Positions 34,199 through 44,978 of a stretch of 64,000 bases of DNA are shown one piece after another (the stretch's first letter is position 1; each line of letters starts with the position of its first letter). This DNA comes from Primulina eburnea (taxonomy: Eukaryota > Streptophyta > Magnoliopsida > Lamiales > Gesneriaceae), in assembly GCF_022965805.1 (NCBI RefSeq), contig NC_133114.1, positions 11,242,261 through 11,306,260 of the forward strand, read 5' to 3'. The position numbers and the translations under genes are program-made. The notes under the pieces are model-generated. The model was not told where the DNA came from. It saw only the letters and a program-made list of their open reading frames with translations, and ran no database searches.

Positions 34199-34424
34199 GC
34201 GCATATGCGCGGCGAGAGGGCGCGCATATGCGCGAGGTGTCCAGTTGCATGAATGCCGAGACTGTAAGTCTCGCGCATATGCGCGGGGTAGTGCGCGCAT
34301 ATGCGCGAGCACTCCAGTAGGTCTCGCGCATATGCGCGACTTGTGTTCGCGCATATGCGCGAGCAGTCGAGTGTGCGGATAAGGCTCTCGGCGCATATGC
34401 GCGGAATTGTGCGCGCATATGCGC
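34199..34424 (+). repeat. Array of eight GCGCATATGCGC palindromes in the LTR of C
   Basis: Perfect copies start at 34199, 34222, 34273, 34295, 34326, 34349, 34391 and 34413. They form four pairs with 22-23 bp between starts. Degenerate copies precede them from about 34146. The right LTR has the same eight at 40500-40725. Each 12-mer is its own reverse complement. The array ends about 50 bp before the TA repeat, which may act as the TATA region. Confidence 0.95.
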
Positions 34425-34469
34425 CAGGCATGCAGCACGAAAATATGCCACTTGTTGCTTGTGTACGAG

Positions 34470-34474
<5 letters not shown>

Positions 34475-34500
<26 letters not shown>
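34475..34500 (+). promoter_or_regulatory. (TA)13 microsatellite, possible TATA region of the C LTR
   Basis: Thirteen TA units just downstream of the palindrome array. The position fits a core promoter, but no start site can be proved from sequence. In the right LTR it is expanded to about 78 bp (40776-40853). Confidence 0.4.
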
Positions 34501-34506
<6 letters not shown>

Positions 34507-35558
34507 AACGTAAACCCTCAGCAAAAATCAGAAAAGGGTCAAAGAAATCCTTACGCCTTTTTGTTTTGATCCGTCCGTCAGATTTTAAATCCGACTTCAG
34601 CACCGAGTTCCTATCAACGTAGACTACAACTGGACGTAAGTTTTGCTACGTTTAGACATGTTTTGAATTTATGATATTGTCTGAATTGAATAGGAGTTAG
34701 ATATGATGTTCTTGACATAGTAGACATCGTATATCTGAAGTCAGATTGAAGAACGGACTATGTACGGAATTATGATGAAATTTCAGAGTTTATTCGATTG
34801 AAATATACTGAATTGATATCAGAATCATGATATTATTGATTTTGTGATACTGGGATTGATATCTGAGTTGTACTGTATCACTGGATATATTGATATTAAC
34901 CAGATTGGGATCAGATGAGTTGTTGACTTGTTGTGCTAAGATTTTATTGCCGGGATTGCGGGATTGTACAGAATTGATATAGAATTTGGTATTGATATTG
35001 ATATTGATTATGAATTTCGGTATTATATCTGTGGTGTTGGGATTGACGGGGTTACTGAAATGGTATTGTCATACCGTCGAAACATCAATGAATTGATATT
35101 GATCAGACTCAATATTGATTGTGATTATATCGTGATATTGTCGATATGAATTGGATTGTGTCTTGATTCGATATTAATCCGAACAGGCTTTGAACTGAAC
35201 TGTATATTGACACAGTCTATTCGATATTGTGAATTCAGATTGACATGGACAGACATGAAATGGAGTCTTCGTCTTCGTCAGATCATGAAGACAAAGGTAT
35301 AAGTCAATTTGTATTGGGAGATGGACTTGAGTCGGTTTAGACTCGGGTTTCCCTAAATCACATACTTTATTTTATTGCATTGATATTTGCATTGATTGAT
35401 TGATATACTTGTTTTCTTGAGTTATAGATTACAGGTATTAGAAGAGTAATCTTATGACAGAAGTGCCGTTGGTGGGGGGATTACCACGGGCACATTGCAC
35501 GATGTCATAAGATGGTGTATTGGCGGATGTGCCAAAGACGGTCACTGGATGTTGGTTA

Positions 35559-35966
35559 TCGATGTGGATAGATTGATAGCTTCTTCTATTACTGTTGGTT
35601 GATATTATATCGATGTGGATAGATATATAGCTTATTCTATTACTGTTGATTGATATTATATTGATGTGGATAGATTCATCGTTCCTTCTATTACTGTTAA
35701 TCGATGTTATATCGATGTGAATAGAATCGGACTTTGTTCTATTACTGGTAATCGATATCCTATCAATGTGGATAGAATCAAGGCTTGCTCTATTACTGTT
35801 AATCGATAATATATCAATGTGGATAGAATCAGGGCTTCGTCTATTATTGTTAATCGATACTGTATCGGTGTGGATAGAACTGGAGTCTTTTCTATTACTG
35901 TTAATCGATACTATATCGGCGTGGATAGAACTGGAGTCTTTTCTATTACTGTTAGTCGATATATGC
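35559..35966 (+). repeat. 8 x 51-bp tandem array in the LTR of C
   Basis: Units beginning tcgatgtggataga (variants) start at 35559, 35610, 35661, 35712, 35763, 35814, 35865 and 35916, exactly 51 bp apart. Each has AGAA...TTCTATTA complementarity. Because 51 is a multiple of three, the array reads as 17-residue peptide repeats on both strands; I regard those ORFs as artefacts. The right LTR copy is at 41922-42329. Confidence 0.93.
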
Positions 35967-36495
35967 ATACCAACTTCTGGAATCGGGATCCATAGACTAG
36001 GATTGAGTCTAGTCTGAATTATGTAGCTACGAGTATAGTTGACAGTGGGTCATTGCTTATGTTTCAGATTCGTTACATATTGTTGATACCTGATTACATG
36101 TCTATATTTGTTTATATGATTGCATGTTTCATTGATTTATACTGGGAGTTATTCTCACCGGTTTATCCGGCTGTTGTCTTGTCTGTATGTGTACTTGACA
36201 ACAGGTGGGACAGGTTCAGGGTCGAGGAGATGAGGAGAGATCGAGTTAGAGTGGAGACTTCGGACTTTGATCTGAGATAGGGTTTGAACACTTGACATTA
36301 GTTGTTAAACTCTAGTTTGAATAAATGTTTTGTAATACAGGATTTGTATTTTATATACTGAGATGTATATATATGTTTTATTTCACTACGTTCCGCAATT
36401 TAAAAAGAAAAAATTTTTAGACCCTGTTTTATAGTTGATTAATTAGTCCCAATGATGATTAAGAACTTGCTTAGCGTCCGGGTCCCCACAACAGG

Positions 36496-36507
36496 TGGTA
36501 TCAGAGC
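36496..36507 (+). other. Primer-binding site of element C
   Basis: tggtatcagagc, complementary to tRNA-iMet, begins 5 bases after the LTR. Element E has the same spacing. Confidence 0.88.
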
Positions 36508-36943
36508 TGTAGGTCCTTGAATTGTAGGTTCCTTAGCACTGAGATAAGAGTTAGTGAGCGGGGTAGATTGAGTTTTCTTTCCCTGCATGTGATTGCTAGC
36601 ATGTGATTTCATATACTGATGATTTATATGTATGCTAGCATGATATTATGTTTGTTGCCTGGATTTATATGGCATAGAAATGCATATAATGTTGAAATAA
36701 CATTGTATCTGCTAAGATTTCAGTATGTTGTTACTGTGTATTAAACTACATGTTACCTGGATATCGGAGATGATTTGGTAATATGTATTATATGAAACGG
36801 GATCAGAACCAATACTTGATCAGAGGTAAGCTGATCAGGATTGGGATTGAGACGGAGTTGTCTCCTGTTATTACTAATACCTGTAATTATCAGATATTCC
36901 TCCTCGACGAATTCCAGAACGGGGTAGTACATCGTATGATCAG

Positions 36944-37855
36944 ATGGATGTGTCTGAAACTCTGATGGAAACACAGATGATAAGATTTCAGTCGTTTCAA
37001 CCACCGATTTTGAGGGGTGTCGAGACACCAGCTGATTGTGAGACTTGGCTGGAGGAGATCGAAATGCTGTGTGAATTTCTGGGATTCACAGACGAGTGCA
37101 GAATTAGACTGGTTGGGAATCAACTACGGGAAGTCGCTAGGAGTTGGTGGCTGGTAAACCGGGAAGCCATAGTACAGCGTGGTTTCACGATTACATGGAA
37201 TCTTTTCAAAGTTGAATTTTATCAAAGATTTGTACCTTTATCATATCAAGAGGACAAAAGTGCAGAATTTGCAACTTTGAGGCAGGGTTCATTGAAGATC
37301 GATGAATATTTGGCCCATTTCTTCACCTTGTTACAGTTCGGTCCGCTAGTGGCTAGAAATGATACAGCTGTAGCTGATCATTTTATCAAGGGCTTGAATC
37401 CGGAAATACGCACCTTGGTGACTGTGAAACAACCGAGTAATTTTGCGGATACTCTGAATCGAGCCAGAAGAGCAGAAACCGTTCTAATGAGACAAAAAGA
37501 AGCTTCATATGTTCTTCCAACACCGATACCACAACAACTGCCTTCCAGAATCGAGATGGGCAGATATAGTGGAGGAAAGAAAGAGATGTTGAAAGTTCAA
37601 AAGAAGCAATTTAAGAAATTTGGGAGCGGTTCATCTAGCTCCAGTGGCTCTAGTCCGAATTATACTGGAGTTTATTGCAGGAATTGCGGTGGAAGACATT
37701 CCCCGGAGCTATGCCACGGAGTGACTGGTCGGTGCAACTTCTGTAAACAGCAAGGACACTTTGCTAGAGTCTGTCCACAAAAAGGTGCCCGAAGATTTCA
37801 GGGAGCAGGATCATCTGGGGGTGGTGATCGAGAAACAGACCCAGGACACACTTGA
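36944..37855 (+). CDS. gag: Gag of element C, intact (303 aa)
   Basis: ATG 36944 to TGA, no interruption. Residues about 25-190 are the Ty3/gypsy retrotransposon Gag domain: FQPPILRGVETPADCETWLE, then WWLVNREAI, FYQRFVPLSYQEDKSAEFAT and HFIKGLNPEIRTLV. A basic, Ser-rich linker (KKQFKKFGSGSSSSSGSS) leads to two zinc knuckles, CRNCGGRHSPELC and CNFCKQQGHFARVC, near residues 245-280. The ORF may have begun earlier: in-frame IPPRRIPERGSTSYDQ precedes it, but no ATG is found there. It is the only functional-looking gene of C and would supply particle protein, while enzymes come from a relative. An open gag beside a ruined pol suggests selection on Gag. Confidence 0.9.
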   Translation: MDVSETLMETQMIRFQSFQPPILRGVETPADCETWLEEIEMLCEFLGFTDECRIRLVGNQLREVARSWWLVNREAIVQRGFTITWNLFKVEFYQRFVPLSYQEDKSAEFATLRQGSLKIDEYLAHFFTLLQFGPLVARNDTAVADHFIKGLNPEIRTLVTVKQPSNFADTLNRARRAETVLMRQKEASYVLPTPIPQQLPSRIEMGRYSGGKKEMLKVQKKQFKKFGSGSSSSSGSSPNYTGVYCRNCGGRHSPELCHGVTGRCNFCKQQGHFARVCPQKGARRFQGAGSSGGGDRETDPGHT

Positions 37856-40260
37856 TGATACAGTGACAGGTACTGGTCTGTTATGATTAGATTGCATATG
37901 TATTGATATATACTAATGCATTCTTTACGACTATCTTTGACTGAGTTGCATTGATATACATTGTACCTGTTGGGTCTGTATATACTGTAGTATTGAGTGT
38001 TGTTTTAATCTTTTGGAGGAAAAGATTGTTATCAGTGAACTCTGTAAATATCATGTACTGCAGTAAAATGAGAATAAGATGGAATTAGATGATGTTGTAC
38101 TTGTGTTGTTTGATTTTAACTATATTATTGATATATAATAACAAGTACAGAGTGAGTATAGATTCTTGCCAGGAGATGGTAAGATTTTGACCTGAAATGG
38201 CCAAAGAATAAATAATGTACGGTAAGAATTCTCGATTTTGAATTCCTTGATATCCGTACTATATGACTTGATGATTATCGAAAGGAATGGAGTAATTCCT
38301 TATATATTCAGTTGATTTCTGAAATTGAGCATATCAGGAGCTGATTTGTCGATAGCAGGAGATTTGCTATAGTCTCGCAGATTTAGATTTTAGATTTGCT
38401 TTGTATCAGGGAAATGGATTACAGCCTTGATTCTATACCAGGTACTGGTGTTATTTTAGAATTATGTATAGAATAATACTGAATGAATTAAAAGAATTGA
38501 GATATCAGTTTGATGAGTTATGGCTTGAGAGTTAGAGTTATATCTGAATATGTATTTCTCGATGAGATATCTCAGTTCTGTTATGGATTGATGAATCCTG
38601 TATTCAGAGGTATTCTGATTATTTTATATCGGGTAACTATGATGCGTTGATATACTCGTGATATAAGATTGATTGAATTGAATATCTTATATGGAATAAT
38701 CTGGGAGTTAGAATTATTGTATACAGAATGGTTTGGATATAAAGATAGTTGAGGACAGTGATTACTGACTGAAACAACAGTAATATCAGATAGTTATAAT
38801 TGCTGGAGTTTGGTAAGTTATTATATCTGATTGTTGTTTTGAAATTGCTTGCGAATTGTTATTGTTCTGAACAGTATTGGGACAGATTATATTGTTTGGG
38901 GGACATTACATTCGAAGAAGATATAGAAGTTAATCTAAACGATTTGAAGATGTGATCAGTTAGTCAGCATTATCAGATATTGATTTATACTCGAATCGGA
39001 GCCGATATTGGTGTTATTTGGAATCCGTATATGATACCGATTGTGATATATTATTGTGATTATATACAGTGCAACCGAAGCTGAGCGTCAATCAGAACAT
39101 CAGGTAGGTATTACTGTTATATATATATATCTGGTTTGTGCCGAATATTCCGAATCTGAAATGACAGACAGGGTCAGAAGTGCACAATGATCGATTCAGT
39201 ATTCTTTTCGGTAACAGAACAGGTATGAAATTTGAAAGGATGGTTTTGATATAAACAAATGCGATCAGTTGTGGCAGAATATGTATTGAAATATGTGAAT
39301 TGCCAACAATTGAAGACAGAAAGAGGGAAACCAAGAAATTGATTATCTTGATTGACGATTTTTAAATAGAAATGGGAGTACATTTCTAAGAATTGTGTGA
39401 TAACACTACTGAATTCTTGTTTTTATTGTACTATGATGTGATTCTGAATGACAGATTGTTCGAATCTGCCTCTATTATGTTGTACAGGATGATGTACAGA
39501 TATTATTAGACAACTGAAATTGTGCTAGAAAAGAGGTCAGATTGTATTGAATGCCAAAGTAGAATATATCATACCAGGAGTTTGGTTGCTTTTATACTTT
39601 TGGCAGCATATACAATTAACTCTTTCCTTTATTATGCATAATTGAAGGATCATCGGAGCGAACTATCCTGATACTGGAGGATATCCAGTAGTTGTAGTGC
39701 GTGATTTTAGCCCTAGTGGAAATAACTGAATGTTATTTATGAATTTTCATACGACGATAGCTATCAAATGCGTAGTGAGATAGCATTCTTAGAGATTTTG
39801 GTACACTGAGAACTGTTAATTTCCGTTGTATGAAGGATCTCTGAGGTTTGATTTGATAGAATCAAGAGTATGATTCAGAAGAAAATGAAAACAGCTCGTA
39901 AATTTACTTTGACATAGGCCAATGTCGGATGATGATGATTGGTAATTGGAGCTGGAAATTGAATATATCCTTGACTAGGATTGATAAATGATGATACTGA
40001 TTCGTTATAGAACTATTGATTGGCATATATGGATGCTGTATAGCCAATATTTTACGATTGATTATGTCACGAATCATTTCAAGTAGTATTATGACATTAT
40101 ACTTCTTGAATGAGTATTTTCCGTTTGGAGTCAAGATCCGGGAAAGAAAGATACCTCATATTGATGTTAATGAAATGAGTTTGGATGTTAAACTCTATTA
40201 TACATTTCTTCTGATAGATTTGAATTAATTTAGTGAGAGTTCGAGGACGAACTCAGATCT
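37856..40260 (+). pseudogene. Fossil pol region of element C
   Basis: No frame longer than about 80 codons. Blocks align with the fossil of element 1, for example gatatatactaatgcatt (37908), gaaaggaa(t/c) near 38281 and a gtactg...gaatgaattaaaagaattga block near 38450-38500. Through element 1 it can be traced to the protease-RT linker and start of RT. The region ends gagttcgaggacgaactcag (40237-40256), the degraded polyprotein end. It is about 1 kb shorter than a normal gypsy pol. Decay must precede the last transposition, since the LTRs are 99% identical. Confidence 0.75.
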
Positions 40261-40274
40261 AAGAGGGGGAGAAA
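40261..40274 (+). other. Polypurine tract of element C
   Basis: aagagggggagaaa directly before the 3' LTR. Confidence 0.85.
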
Positions 40275-40770
40275 TGTAATGCCCGAGAATTTAATTACCG
40301 TAATCCGAAACGATTTGGGTATAATTACCGTAATCTGGAATTAATCTGAAATGATTTATTGAATTAATTGCGGTAAATATAGACGGAACGGACTAGCCGG
40401 AAAAGACGGAAAAATACACGAAAGGTGTGCGAGGGAGCTACCATGCGCGCACATGCGCGATATAGTGCGCGAGCAGGCGCGCATCGGGCAGAAGACCCCG
40501 CGCATATGCGCGGCGAGAGGGCGCGCATATGCGCAAGGTGTCCAGTAGCATGAATGCCGAGACTGTAAGTCTCGCGCATATGCGCGAGGTAGTGCGCGCA
40601 TATGCGCGAGCACTCCAGTAGGTCTCGCGCATATGCGCGACTTGTGTTCGCGCATATGCGCGAGCAGTCGAGTGTGCGGATAAGGCTCTCGGCGCATATG
40701 CGCGGAATTGTGCGCGCATATGCGCCAGGCATGCAGCACGAAAATATGTCACTTGTTGCTTGTGTACGAG

Positions 40771-40859
<89 letters not shown>

Positions 40860-42853
40860 AACTTAAACCCTCAGCAAAAATCAGAAAAGGGTCGAGGAAT
40901 TGCCAGAAATCCTTACGCCTTTTTGTTTTGATCCGTCCGTCAGATTTTAAATCCGACTTCAGTACCGAGTTCCTATCAACATAGACTACAACTGGACGTA
41001 AGTTTTGCTACGTTTAGACATGTTTTGAATTTATGATATTGTCTGAATTGAATAGGAGTTAGATATGATGTTCTTGACATAGTAGACATCGTATATCTGA
41101 AGTCAGATTGAAGAACGGACTATGTACGGAATTATGATGAAATTTCAGAGTTTATTCGATTGAAATATACTGAATTGATATCAGAATCATGGTATTATTG
41201 ATTTTGTGATACTGGGATTGATATCTGAGTTGTACTGTATCACTGGATATATTGATATTAACCAGATTGGGATCAGATGAGTTGTTGACTTGTTGTGCTA
41301 AGATTTTATTGCCGGGATTGCGGGATTGTACAGAATTGATATAGAATTTGGTATTGATATTGATATTGATTATGAATTTCGGTATTATATCTGTGATGTT
41401 GGGATTGACGGGGTTACTGAAATGGTATTGTCATACCATCGAAACATCAATGAATTGATATTGATCAGACTCAATATTGATTGTGATTATATCGTGATAT
41501 TGTCGATATGAATTGGATTGTGTCTTGATTCGATATTAATCCGAACAGGCTTTGAACTGAACTGTATATTGACACAGTCTATTCGATATTGTGAATTCAG
41601 ATTGACATGGACAGACATGAAATGGAGTCTTCGTCTTCGTCAGATCATGAAGACAAAGGTATAAGTCAATGTGGTATTGGGAGATGGACTTGAGTCGGTT
41701 TAGACTCGGGTTTCCCTAAATCACATACTTTATTTTATTGCATTGATATTTGCATTGATTGATTGATATACTTGTTTTCTTGAGTTATAGATTACAGGTA
41801 TTAGAAGAGTAATCTTATGACAGAAGTGCCGTTAGTGGGGGGATTACCACGGGCACATTGCACGATGTCATAAGATGGTGTATTGGCGGATGTGCCAAAG
41901 ACGGTCACTGGATGTTGGTTATCGATGTGGATAGATTGATAGCTTCTTCTATTACTGTTGGTTGATATTATATCGATGTGGATAGATATATAGCTTATTC
42001 TATTACTGTTGATTGATATTATATCGATGTGGATAGATTCATCGTTCCTTCTATTACTGTTAATCGATGTTATATCGATGTGAATAGAATCGGACTTTGT
42101 TCTATTACTGGTAATCGATATCCTATCAATGTGGATAGAATCAAGGCTTGCTCTATTACTGTTAATCGATAATATATCAATGTGGATAGAATCAGGGCTT
42201 CGTCTATTACTGTTAATCGATACTGTATCGGTGTGGATAGAACTGGAGTCTTTTCTATTACTGTTAATCGATACTATATCGGCGTGGATAGAACTGGAGT
42301 CTTTTCTATTACTGTTAGTCGATATATGCTTACCAACTTTTGGAATCGGGATCGCTAGACTAGGATTGAGTCTAGTCTGAATTATGTAGCTACGAGTATA
42401 GTTGACAGTGGGTCATTGATTATGTTTCAGATTCGTTACATATTGTTGATACCTGATTACATGTCTATATTTGTTTATATGATTGCATGTTTCATTGATT
42501 TATACTGGGAGTTATTCTCACCGGTTTATCCGGCTGTTGTCTTGTCTGTATGTGTACTTGACAACAGGTGGGACAGGTTCAGGGTCGAGGAGATGAGGAG
42601 AGATCGAGTTAGAGTGGAGACTTCGGACTTTGATCTGAGATAGGGTTTGAACACTTGACATTAGTTGTTAAACTCTAGTTTGAATAAATGTTTTGTAATA
42701 CAGGATTTGTATTTTATATACTGAGATGTATATATATGTTTTATTTCACTACGTTCCGCAATTTAAAAAGAAAAAATTTTTAGACCCTGTTTTATAGTTG
42801 ATTAATTAGTCCCAATGATGATTAAGAACTTGATTAGCGTCCGGGTCCCCACA
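40275..42853 (+). repeat. 3' LTR of element C (2579 bp)
   Basis: About 99% identical to 33974-36490. The extra length comes mainly from the expanded TA repeat (40776-40853) and a small insertion near 40890. It has the same eight palindromes (40500-40725) and 51-bp units (41922-42329). Confidence 0.93.
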
Positions 42854-42858
42854 ATAGG
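42854..42858. repeat. Target-site duplication of element C, right copy (atagg)
   Basis: Matches 33969-33973. Confidence 0.93.
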
Positions 42859-44316
42859 CAAGAAGAAACTTTGTTGCTCAAAACATTTGAAGAAAACATA
42901 TTTTCTTTGATCAATTAAAACGAAAAAAAATTCTTGGTGATCAATTGAAATTTATTGAAATGGGTGGAAAAAATGAGATATGGTCGAAAGAATGAGTGGA
43001 CAAAAGATTGAGATGACCATAGAAAGAACAAAAGAAGAGAATGATGAGATGATAGCAAAAGAAAAGGAAAAAGAGGCAAAAGAAAAGAAAAATAAATTAA
43101 AGGCCCAAAAGAGTGAAAAGAGTGAGGTTGAGAGTTATTTACTTTTGTATAAACTCCTTAAATTACCTTTGTACAAAGTGGTTTATTGTCATGGTGACGA
43201 TATAGCCGGTTCAATCCCGAGCATTGTTATTTCTCCTTTGCAGAATTCTGATGAAGTCATGGTGAGGAGGCGAGCAAGTGTTGATAGTGTGAGAATGCAA
43301 GGGGATGGGCCATATGAATTTGTAATTAATCACGGTGAGGTAAGGTTAGTTGCCAACGCAACAACCTTGAGGTATGACTTTCGTCATTATCTTAATTCTT
43401 TGATGACTCATTTTCCCAAACTTGTAAATTCATCCTTATTCTTTGATTGTTATGGATTTGAGAGTATTGACAAATTGTATGTACCTACTATGATTTTGAA
43501 GTCTCACAATTTACTAAGTTGATGGGGTTTGTTTGCTACATAGGTTTATATACATTAGACTTAGATTTTTGTGATGAGAAAAGATATTGCATTAATAGTA
43601 CATTTAGTGTGTCCTATTTTCATGAGATATATTTGATTGGTGATGAGATAAATGACTACATGGATAGTACATTTAGTGTGTCCTATTTTCATAAGATATA
43701 TTTGTTTGGTGATGAATTTGGAGAGAGCGTGAGTGGATATAAGAATTTTATGTGCATAATGAATACAATTTTACAGAGAATAAATTCTTCAATCTATATT
43801 CATTGCATAAGCTATGTGCAAATGAGGCATATTGTGGTGGTTTACTTGTTGATAAAATGCACAATTATATGTGTTGGTTGCATATGAAACGACATGTTGA
43901 GTGGCATTGTGATACATGCATTGAATATGGGAGAATGACATGTCGACTGTATTCCTATGTCATGCATCAGTTATATCTTATTCCTAGTGAACTATGGTCG
44001 TACACATGTGTGGATATTATTTTTGTGTTGACTAGGTCTAAGAAAGGGAGAAACCTTATTTTTGTGGTACTTAATGGTATTTTATCATTTGGTATCATTT
44101 ATTATTTGGTATGTGGTAAAGTTGATGAGTTTATAAGAAAGACAACGGGGATGCTGGGAATTCCAGTGTTGATGGAACGAGCAAATGATAGAACCTAAAA
44201 ACATGAGTTGAAAGGTAAGCATGTTGATAATTTAATTCTTTTTTTTTTACTGACGTGCTTCATTTTTGTGTAGGTAGAAAAGATTTGAGGACAAATCTTT
44301 TTGAAGAAGGAGAGTA
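42859..44316 (+). pseudogene. Pol remnant of element H (linker, RNase H end, integrase)
   Basis: After C, H resumes. At 42980-43140 the frame is Lys/Glu-rich (EKEKEAKEKKNKL). At 43300-43490 it can be aligned with the end of RNase H (YEFVINHGEV..., then GFESIDKLYVP, where relatives have GFEFIKELY-like sequence). The open frame 43752-44198 aligns with integrase: EAYCGGLLVDK for the EAHGGGLMGHF zinc-finger start, MKRHVEWHCDTCIE for the WPKMKRDV..CDRC part, and IPSELWSYTCVDIIFVLTRS for the start of the core. RT is almost wholly missing. At 44281-44316 LRTNLFEEGEYD is the polyprotein end, with the purine tract gaagaaggagag at 44303-44314. Confidence 0.65.
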
Positions 44317-44978
44317 TGATATGAATCTAGCCGGGCATGGCGTGTAAATGATTGGATGGAGGTGCAAGGAGGCATCGTATCAACTCATGAGCAATCAAGA
44401 AGGGCTCGCGAGACAGAGAGTCTCAGGCACCTGCACCCAGACGAGGCGCACATATGCGCTAGAAGGACCACCGAAGATAACACGAACAGAGACTTCCACG
44501 CATATACGTGCGGCGCAAACTTTTCCTAGTTTAGTGTTTTTATTATTTTGGCAACTATATTTGATATCTTTTTGGATTTGTAAACAATATATACTCAAAA
44601 ATTGATCATTTTAAATTACATTGTTTTGATTTGAATCATATTGATAGAGTTTTTCTCTCAACTTTTCAAAGTTTGGCTTTGTATACACCTTTGTGTGTTT
44701 TTCAAATCAAATTTATCAAAGTTTAATACTTTGTGGCGTTTGTCGATTGTTCTTCACTCGGATTGTCAAAGACGAGTTCTTTGAAGGTTCGCTTGAATTC
44801 CAATTGTTTATATTCGTTAATATGTATTGCTAAATTTTTCGTAATTTAGAGGTGGATATTACAACCTTACTTGTGTCAAAAAGATCGGGACAACACAATC
44901 GTTTCTTTATTTCATCGAATCGAGTTCGTGACTCCGTTTTGAGCGCGTTTGCTTTTCGTGGTTTGAAGAATCGCATCA
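44317..44978 (+). repeat. 3' LTR of element H (about 660 bp)
   Basis: It likely starts tgatatgaatctagcc after the purine tract and ends gaatcgcatca. From 44616 it matches the truncated 5' LTR. At 44446-44459 it carries gcgcacatatgcgc, and at 44498-44510 a degenerate acgcatatacgtg, close to the palindrome of element C. Confidence 0.75.

Larger units (their letters stand above)
33974..36490 (+). repeat. 5' LTR of element C (2517 bp)
   Basis: Begins tgtaatgcccgagaattt and ends ggtccccaca. In order it contains a palindromic GC-rich array (34199-34424), a TA repeat (34475-34500), a long AT-rich part, an 8 x 51-bp array (35559-35966) and a conserved 3' block with a hairpin at 36173-36202. ORFs inside (34055-34603, 35438-35968 and others) are by-products of these repeats. 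Confidence 0.93.
33974..42853 (+). mobile_element. Element C: young gag-only Ty3/gypsy element with fossil pol
   Basis: A complete 8880-bp insertion: LTR 33974-36490, primer site, intact gag (36944-37855), 2.4 kb without coding capacity, purine tract, LTR 40275-42853, with atagg on both sides. The LTRs differ at only about 21-23 of about 2500 aligned sites plus a TA-repeat length change, so it moved recently. Yet pol is long dead. It must have used reverse transcriptase and integrase made by another element. This is the pattern called TR-GAG, non-autonomous LTR elements that keep only gag. Confidence 0.92.
32249..44978 (+). mobile_element. Element H: decayed Ty3/gypsy chromovirus, split by element C
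   Basis: A truncated 5' LTR (32249-32612), a tRNA-iMet primer site, gag remains, pol remains and a 3' LTR (44317-44978) lie in order on the plus strand. The shared LTR part (32252-32612 versus 44616-44978) is clearly similar. Coding parts align with the Reina/CRM/Galadriel group of chromoviruses (the LRTNLFEEG end is typical), but decay prevents a firm lineage. C is inserted at 33974. The 3' LTR end lies inside the gag of relic F. Confidence 0.75.

Noticed and set aside
34199..34424. CRISPR-like array of short repeats
   Set aside because: The repeats are 12-bp palindromes with 10-39-bp irregular spacers, duplicated in both LTRs of a plant retrotransposon, with no cas genes.
34055..34603. Long overlapping ORFs on both strands with AYAR/RICA-type peptide repeats (also 40356-40931)
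   Set aside because: They are read from the palindromic GCGCATATGCGC array inside the LTR. A palindromic repeat gives repeat peptides on both strands, and several frames are open at once, which real genes do not show.
35438..35968. 176-aa minus-strand ORF with 17-residue repeats, and plus-strand ORFs at 35766 and 42129
   Set aside because: The 51-bp tandem units are a multiple of three, so any frame without a stop stays open. They lie in LTRs and differ in openness between the two LTR copies.
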